DNA from: Brassica napus
Taxonomy: Eukaryota > Streptophyta > Magnoliopsida > Brassicales > Brassicaceae
Assembly (NCBI RefSeq): GCF_020379485.1
Contig: NW_026016682.1
Coordinates: 1 to 64,000, forward strand
Length of the DNA: 64,000 bases
Direction: 5' to 3'
Below, in pieces: positions 59,247 through 64,000 of the stretch. The position numbers were made by a program, and so were the translations under genes. The first letter of the stretch is position 1, and each line of letters starts with the position of its first letter. The notes under the pieces were generated by a model. That model ran no database searches, was not told the DNA's origin, and was given only the letters and a program-made list of their open reading frames with translations.

Positions 59247-60070
59247 TGATATGATCATGGAAAGCACCAAGGACTGGAAGCATGAACCTGATGATATGAT
59301 CATGGAAAGCACCAAGGACTGGAAGCATGAACCTGAACCTGAAGAGCTTGTAGCTGAGGATGCAACCTTGAAGAACATTTGGAAACAAGAAGAATACATT
59401 AGTCTTGGCCGAAGCTTGATCATCCAAGACACCTTAACCATCATTCAAGCTACTCCACCTTCAAGCTGATCATCATCTAGGCAAGTAGCTTGTGTGTGCT
59501 CTTTTCCTAACCTTTGGTTTTGTCCCACTGGGTTTTCCAAAGGAAGGTTTTTAACGAGGCCACAAGTCTACTTCTCCTATCTCCTAGATGATTGATCTTG
59601 GTCTGTCCACATGAAGACCTTATCTTATATTTTAAGCTATGCTTTTATGTTATTTAGTTTTCGAAAAACTCTAGTCTTTGTTGTGTTTCCAAGGGAGCCT
59701 TGTCTTTATTTTCCTTGTATTTTCGAGACCTTGTGCATGTACAAGGCTTCTCCTTTATATTCTGGTCGTGGCCCCTTGTATCAGGATCCATCTTTTTATC
59801 AAAAAAACCTTTGTTTTCTCTTTTCTTCTTGCTTGTCGAGTTGATTGAGTGTTGGTGTGTAATATCCAACTTCTGGTGTGTAATATCCAGAGACTAAGGG
59901 CTCTAGTTTGGTGTGTCATATCCAATCTATTGCCTAGGAGTATCAAGGAGCCTTTCCGCAGCCTCTTGTGTCACCATTCGATCCACATACCTTGAGAAAC
60001 TTGAGTCTTTTGATTCGTTTCTGCAAGGATTATCCCATCTGTTCCAGAGCATCATCCTAGGATCTCATTA
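59247..60070 (+). repeat. 5' LTR of Gypsy-J with 45-bp terminal duplication
   Basis: The first 45 bp (TGATATGATCATGG...CCTGA) occur twice, at 59247 and 59292; the 3' LTR has one copy. The pol-tail frame in this LTR ends at 59469. The post-stop stem-loop follows at 59506-59547, and three GGTGTGT-ATATCCA motifs at about 59851-59923. Confidence 0.9.
59506..59547 (+). promoter_or_regulatory. Post-stop stem-loop in Gypsy-J 5' LTR
   Basis: CCTTTGG (59511-59517) pairs with CCAAAGG (59537-59543), extended by CCT/AGG. The apex is CCC-ACT-GGG, with TTTTTAACGAGG after it. The 3' LTR copy is at 63522-63563. Confidence 0.72.
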
Positions 60071-60072
60071 AG

Positions 60073-60084
60073 TGGTATCAGAGC
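60073..60084 (+). other. Primer-binding site of Gypsy-J
   Basis: TGGTATCAGAGC follows the 5' LTR by two bases. Confidence 0.86.
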
Positions 60085-60600
60085 AACTCTGGAAGGGAAG
60101 TGTGTTGATTTCTCTATGATTTTCGATTTGTCTCTTCAGATTCATGCTAGAAACTGATAGATATGTGTTGTGGCTGTCGAAATCTGATAGATTAAGGTTA
60201 TCTGATTTCGTTTTTGTGTTAAAAACTCTTCATATACCTTGCTGAGAAAGTTTTCTGATTTACTTGATCAATATGTTTCTGTTTCTGAAATTTCGAATTG
60301 TTTCTGTCTTGATCTACTCTGTTTTGATTAAACTTGATGTACTAGACTTGAAAGTGAACCTGAAATCAAATTCTCTCTGTTCTGTTTCGAAATCAATCTG
60401 ATCTGTTAGGTTTGTGATTTATCAGTTCTGTTCAGATTAGTTTTGATCTGTTTTAAATCATTGGTTGAGTTTTTAATTTGTTCTGAGAATTGTCTAAGGT
60501 TTTAAGCTTCAATTTGAATCCGTTTCTGGTTTTGCATATTGGTTTTTGTTTTCTCTGTAGAACTTGTTACTGCTGTGTGTTGTTTTCTGTCTCAGGTACA
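60085..60600 (+). other. Untranslated leader of Gypsy-J
   Basis: T-rich, about 515 bp, ending TTTTCTGTCTCAG/GTACA before the ATG. The frame happens to be open from 60490, giving a hydrophobic 37-residue prefix, but homologous leaders place the start at 60601. Confidence 0.6.
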
Positions 60601-63435
60601 ATGGCAGGAGATCAGAAAGGAAAACTCACTAAGGAAGAAAGGCTGTTACTTAAATCTATGAATGCTCAAATGCAGCAGATGTTGGATACCAACATGGGTG
60701 AATTTCGAAAGGAGCTTAGACAAAAGTTTCTGCAGCAAACTGATGATCTTAGGCAGCAAAATAAAATGAGAATGGACAAACAAAAGCTTGAGCCTAGACC
60801 ACCAGATTCTGTTCCAAACGAATCAAGCAAGCATAAGTGGTATAAGGAAGAGGAAGCAGGACGTGAACAACAGTCTTACAAACAGCCAGCCCACACTTTG
60901 AGCAGACCTCATCAAGCTTCTCGCACTCCTAAATCAAATATTCATTCTTCTTACAATCAAATTGTCACTAAGTCTCAACTTTATGTTTTTACAGGGAAAG
61001 GTGATTATTTGAAGTGGGAAAGAACAATGGAGAAGTGGCTGTGCTACAACAAAATCCTGAAGAGAGATGCCTTGGCTTATGTAATGTCTCAGCTCAAAGG
61101 AAACATTTATAAATGGTTGCTGCAAGAAGAAGATGATCGCAGGTACTACAAGGAACCAGCTATCACCACTTGGGAAGATCTGAAGTTCCTACTAAGGAAG
61201 AAGTATGCATCCAAAGGCCACACTTCTCTGAAATCTCCAATGAAGGAAGTCACATCTAGCAAGGCAGTAACCTGTTACATCAAAGAGAAAACCGTTAAAC
61301 GTTCATGGTTCAGTGAAAAGGATAAGAAGGAGTTGTTACAAGTAATAATGGATGTTGAGAAGCAAGTCAAAAGGACCTACACACCACGTCCATCCACTGA
61401 AACAAAGCACCAGGAACCAGTTACTACTGTCTCAGAACTCAAAAATGCAGGATCAGACTCAGCTGCAACAATTCAAGAAGTCCAAACCGAAACATCTATG
61501 CAAAAGGAAAAATCTGAGACAGAACAAGAGTGTTCTCTTTTCTTACCTCAATCTGAATTGAATTTCAATAATTCTTGTGATGAGCTAACTTGTCTTAAAC
61601 CGGTGCAACCGAGTAGAATTGTTTCAGTGTCACAGGTTGCAAAAGAAGACTCAGCAGAAAAAGAACCAGAGAGTACAACACAAGAGGAACAACAGAAAAA
61701 CTTGCAGACAGAATCAGCTCATGAATCTTTGTCTTATGATCTGCAAGAGCACTGTAAGGAGTTTAATATGGTTGCTTCTGTGCCTAGAATGTTTGTTAAA
61801 GTGAGTACTGAAGACATAAAACGTTTTGGTCTTGATAAAGTAAAAGATTTTTGTGTTTCAAAATCTGTTTTTGATAACATGTTTAAATCTTTTAAAGAAC
61901 TTAAACCAGAAATCATCTTTGATCAAAAACGTTTTCAAAATCAAAATAATAACATTTCTGGTCATATTCTGAGTTTTGATCATTTTCTGAAACATGGCAA
62001 AAGTTTTGATCATTTTGAAAAGGTTTTAGAGCTTGAATTGAAACAATCTGATTTCTGTTTGAAACCTTGTGATTCATTTGTTAGAACTGAAGAAAGAAGT
62101 TTTGTTACGAACTTCCATGTGCATAAACTGATCCTTGATAATTCTTTTGTTTCTGCTTATGAATTGAATGAACCTAAGAAGTTGCAGGAACCGAAATTGC
62201 ATCAATCTGATTTTAGATTTAAATTTGTGAAATCTGCAAAGTTCTCTGAGTTTGAGCTTGATAATGATTCTAAACATGTAGGTTGGTTCTTTGATGATAT
62301 TCTAGTGTATAACACTTTCTTTGATAAACCTGCTGCACAATTGAAACTAGATATCACTGATTCTGAATGTGTGAACTTGAACCTTAATGATATTTGGGTC
62401 TACAATACTTCCTTTGATATGATAACACACTTGACTTGTCCAAAAAGAGCTGAGAAGTGTACAGGTAAAAAGAGGGGCTATACTGATGAGTCCTTGGCTA
62501 AGCTGGAGATGCAACAATCAAATCTTGGAAGCTGTCTAGCCGTCAACTTTGACATAGGAGCAGTCCGAGGATCATATCTCAGCAACCAGAAGGAATTAAG
62601 CAACAAACTCAACTGCAATGGAAACTACACTCATCAGGGTCTCACGTCGAACTGGAATCATGACCAAAGCTTCTCAAATGAAAGAGTTATGGGTTCTACA
62701 AGACGGGTGATTCTGTGTTTGCTTTGTTTGAATTTTTCTGAGTATAGAACATCTCAATCCTATATATGGCGACCAGGTGAGCATGCTAAGGTAACCAATC
62801 ATGTTTTCAAGAGTTCTTTTATTGATTACACAGATATGATGCACTTGTTTTTGTCAAAAGAGTCATGTGCAGATTATATGGAAGCTTTGAAGCATGCAAA
62901 GACAAAGAACAAGCGTGAGGAAGACAAACGTTTCAAGCCGCCTGATCTAAGCCAGGAGAGACATCAGGACGTCACTTGCTTCATCCTCATCAAAGAAGCA
63001 CCTCCAGATGCAACATACAAGCCAAAACCGAGAAAATATAACTTTGGGATAAGAATCTTGCTCTATGATGATTTTGCTTGTGTTAACTTGTCTTGTTTCA
63101 AAGTATCAGGTTTAAGTAATGCCTCAGGAGTGAGGAAAGCCAAATGGATCAGTCCCTTCTACCTAATAGAACCAGTCAGCGACAATGCCTATCAAAGAGG
63201 CTTGCAAGGTAAGTGTAATCTGATTATAAACTCTGATGTTACTGACTTGGTCCCTTCTATTGCAGGTAACACAGATTTGAGGACAAATCTTTTTGAAGTG
63301 GGAGGGGATGATATGATCATGGAAAGCACCAAGGACTGGAAGCATGAACCTGAACCTGAAGAGCTTGTAGCTGAGGATGCAACCTTGAAGACATTTGGAA
63401 ACAAGAAGAATACATTAGTCTTGGCCGAAGCTTGA
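60601..63435 (+). CDS. Gypsy-J single-frame protein: gag-like domain plus integrase CR-type C-terminus
   Basis: About 944 codons, open throughout. Residues 1-60 are charged and Gln-rich, probably coiled-coil. About 126-208 form a gag capsid-like domain (GDYLKWERTMEKWL, WEDLKFLLRKKY). No CCHC knuckle, protease, RT palm, RNase H or DDE integrase core follows. The middle (about 230-830) is Glu/Lys/Gln- then Phe/Asp-rich and unrecognised; FFDDILVYN near 563 resembles the RT catalytic box and a similar NDIWVYNTSFD follows near 595. Residues about 844-903 align with the integrase tail of E/F/H (ISPFYLIE, DNAYQRGLQG, VTDLVPSI, DLRTN). The last ~42 are encoded in the 3' LTR, where a missing A ends the frame early compared with the 5' LTR copy. 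It could package its own RNA or guide integration with enzymes supplied in trans; that role is inferred. Confidence 0.82.
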   Translation: MAGDQKGKLTKEERLLLKSMNAQMQQMLDTNMGEFRKELRQKFLQQTDDLRQQNKMRMDKQKLEPRPPDSVPNESSKHKWYKEEEAGREQQSYKQPAHTLSRPHQASRTPKSNIHSSYNQIVTKSQLYVFTGKGDYLKWERTMEKWLCYNKILKRDALAYVMSQLKGNIYKWLLQEEDDRRYYKEPAITTWEDLKFLLRKKYASKGHTSLKSPMKEVTSSKAVTCYIKEKTVKRSWFSEKDKKELLQVIMDVEKQVKRTYTPRPSTETKHQEPVTTVSELKNAGSDSAATIQEVQTETSMQKEKSETEQECSLFLPQSELNFNNSCDELTCLKPVQPSRIVSVSQVAKEDSAEKEPESTTQEEQQKNLQTESAHESLSYDLQEHCKEFNMVASVPRMFVKVSTEDIKRFGLDKVKDFCVSKSVFDNMFKSFKELKPEIIFDQKRFQNQNNNISGHILSFDHFLKHGKSFDHFEKVLELELKQSDFCLKPCDSFVRTEERSFVTNFHVHKLILDNSFVSAYELNEPKKLQEPKLHQSDFRFKFVKSAKFSEFELDNDSKHVGWFFDDILVYNTFFDKPAAQLKLDITDSECVNLNLNDIWVYNTSFDMITHLTCPKRAEKCTGKKRGYTDESLAKLEMQQSNLGSCLAVNFDIGAVRGSYLSNQKELSNKLNCNGNYTHQGLTSNWNHDQSFSNERVMGSTRRVILCLLCLNFSEYRTSQSYIWRPGEHAKVTNHVFKSSFIDYTDMMHLFLSKESCADYMEALKHAKTKNKREEDKRFKPPDLSQERHQDVTCFILIKEAPPDATYKPKPRKYNFGIRILLYDDFACVNLSCFKVSGLSNASGVRKAKWISPFYLIEPVSDNAYQRGLQGKCNLIINSDVTDLVPSIAGNTDLRTNLFEVGGDDMIMESTKDWKHEPEPEELVAEDATLKTFGNKKNTLVLAEA

Positions 63436-64000
63436 TCATCCAAGACACCTTAACCATCATTCAAGCTACTCCACCTTCAAGCTGATCATCATCTAGGCAA
63501 GTAGCTTGTGTGTGCTCTTTTCCTAACCTTTGGTTTTGTCCCACTGGGTTTTCCAAAGGAAGGTTTTTAACGAGGCCACAAGTCTACTTCTCCTATCTCC
63601 TAGATGATTGATCTTGGTCTGTCCACATGAAGACCTTATCTTATATTTTAAGCTATGCTTTTATGTTATTTAGTTTTCGAAAACTCTAGTCTTTGTTGTG
63701 TTTCCAAGGGAGCCTTGTCTTTATTTTCCTTGTATTTTCAAGACCTTGTGCATGTACAAGGCTTCTCCTTTATATTCTGGTCGTGGCCCCTTGTATCAGG
63801 ATCCATCTTTTTATCAAAAAAACCTTTGTTTTCTCTTTTCTTCTTGCTTGTCGAGTTGATTGAGTGTTGGTGTGTAATATCCAACTTCTGGTGTGTAATA
63901 TCCAGAGACTAAGGGCTCTAGTTTGGTGTGTCATATCCAATCTATTGCCTAGGAGTATCAAGGAGCCTTTCCGCAGCCTCTTGTGTCACCATTCGATCCA
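63309..64000 (+). repeat. 3' LTR of Gypsy-J, cut by the window end
   Basis: 692 bp match 59292-59984 with few differences (one A lost in the coding tail, one A fewer in TTTTCGAAAA, one G-to-A). The end of the LTR and any TSD are outside the window. Confidence 0.9.

Larger units (their letters stand above)
59247..64000 (+). mobile_element. Gypsy-J, non-autonomous CRM-like LTR element, partial
   Basis: The 5' LTR (59247-60070), primer-binding site (60073), leader, one long frame (60601-63435), polypurine tract (63298-63308) and the first 692 bp of the 3' LTR are visible. LTR structure matches E, F and H: TGATATGATCATGG start, coding tail, stem-loop, GGTGTGTAATATCCA motifs, CTCATTA end. The interior is only about 3.2 kb and lacks protease, RT, RNase H and integrase core. 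LTRs differ by a 45-bp duplication at the outer start and a few 1-bp changes. It is inserted antisense in element I; left TSD candidate CTCTC. Confidence 0.88.

Noticed and set aside
59020..59469. 149-codon gene across the I/J junction
   Set aside because: The first part is non-coding interior of I and the second is the J LTR coding tail; the fusion comes from insertion.
60490..60600. Hydrophobic signal-like N-terminus of the J protein
   Set aside because: It is leader sequence; E, F and H place the start just after the AG/G boundary, at 60601 in J.

Overview
The window is plant centromeric and pericentromeric DNA with no host gene. Positions 1-14123 are one tandem array of a 176-bp satellite, about 80 head-to-tail monomers. 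I recognise it from memory as CentBr, the HindIII centromeric satellite of Brassica A/C-genome species (B. rapa, B. oleracea, B. napus). Everything to its right is nested LTR retrotransposons, so the window crosses the edge of a centromeric satellite block.

Ten elements, labelled A-J, can be separated by LTR ends, target-site duplications (TSDs), primer-binding sites, polypurine tracts and reading frames. Left nest: Copia-A (+) inserted in the satellite; Copia-C (-, 16440-27824, TSD ATTTT) lies in A; Copia-B (+, 20708-26212, TSD CCTTG) lies in C. At about 28722 A is cut and joined to a fragment of another copia element, D. Middle nest: Gypsy-E (+, 28905-54920) lies in D; Gypsy-F (-, 30292-49674, TSD TCAGA) lies in E; F holds Copia-G (-, 34088-40183, TSD ATAGG) and Gypsy-H (+, 41632-48251, TSD TCTTC). 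Right nest: D resumes at 54921 and is cut at 56298 by I (-), a copia-type element with no visible pol. I is cut at 59247 by J (+), which runs off the window.

The gypsy elements E, F and H look like the CRM (centromeric retrotransposon) clade. Gag-pol is a single frame, the integrase carries a C-terminal CR-like extension, and the frame runs through the polypurine tract into the 3' LTR. J belongs to the same group by its LTR and C-terminus but has lost protease, RT, RNase H and integrase core. It keeps one ~944-codon frame, so it is probably a protein-coding non-autonomous element mobilised by relatives such as E, F or H. The copia elements use the order gag-PR-IN-RT-RH. B has one uninterrupted 1388-codon frame. 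C is open across its full length apart from the B insertion. A, D and G carry stops, frameshifts or truncations.

The most unusual signal is a stem-loop 48-54 nt downstream of the gag-pol stop codon. It is present in both superfamilies, has an apical CCC-N3-GGG, and its arms change sequence between families while staying complementary. In the copia elements a second hairpin with varying arms sits directly next to the polypurine tract, and element I carries three copies of that module. Other points: LTR divergence contradicts nesting order in the E/F/G stack; most frame breaks are 1-2 nt indels, often in homopolymers; and two independent gypsy insertions hit nearly the same codon region of gag.
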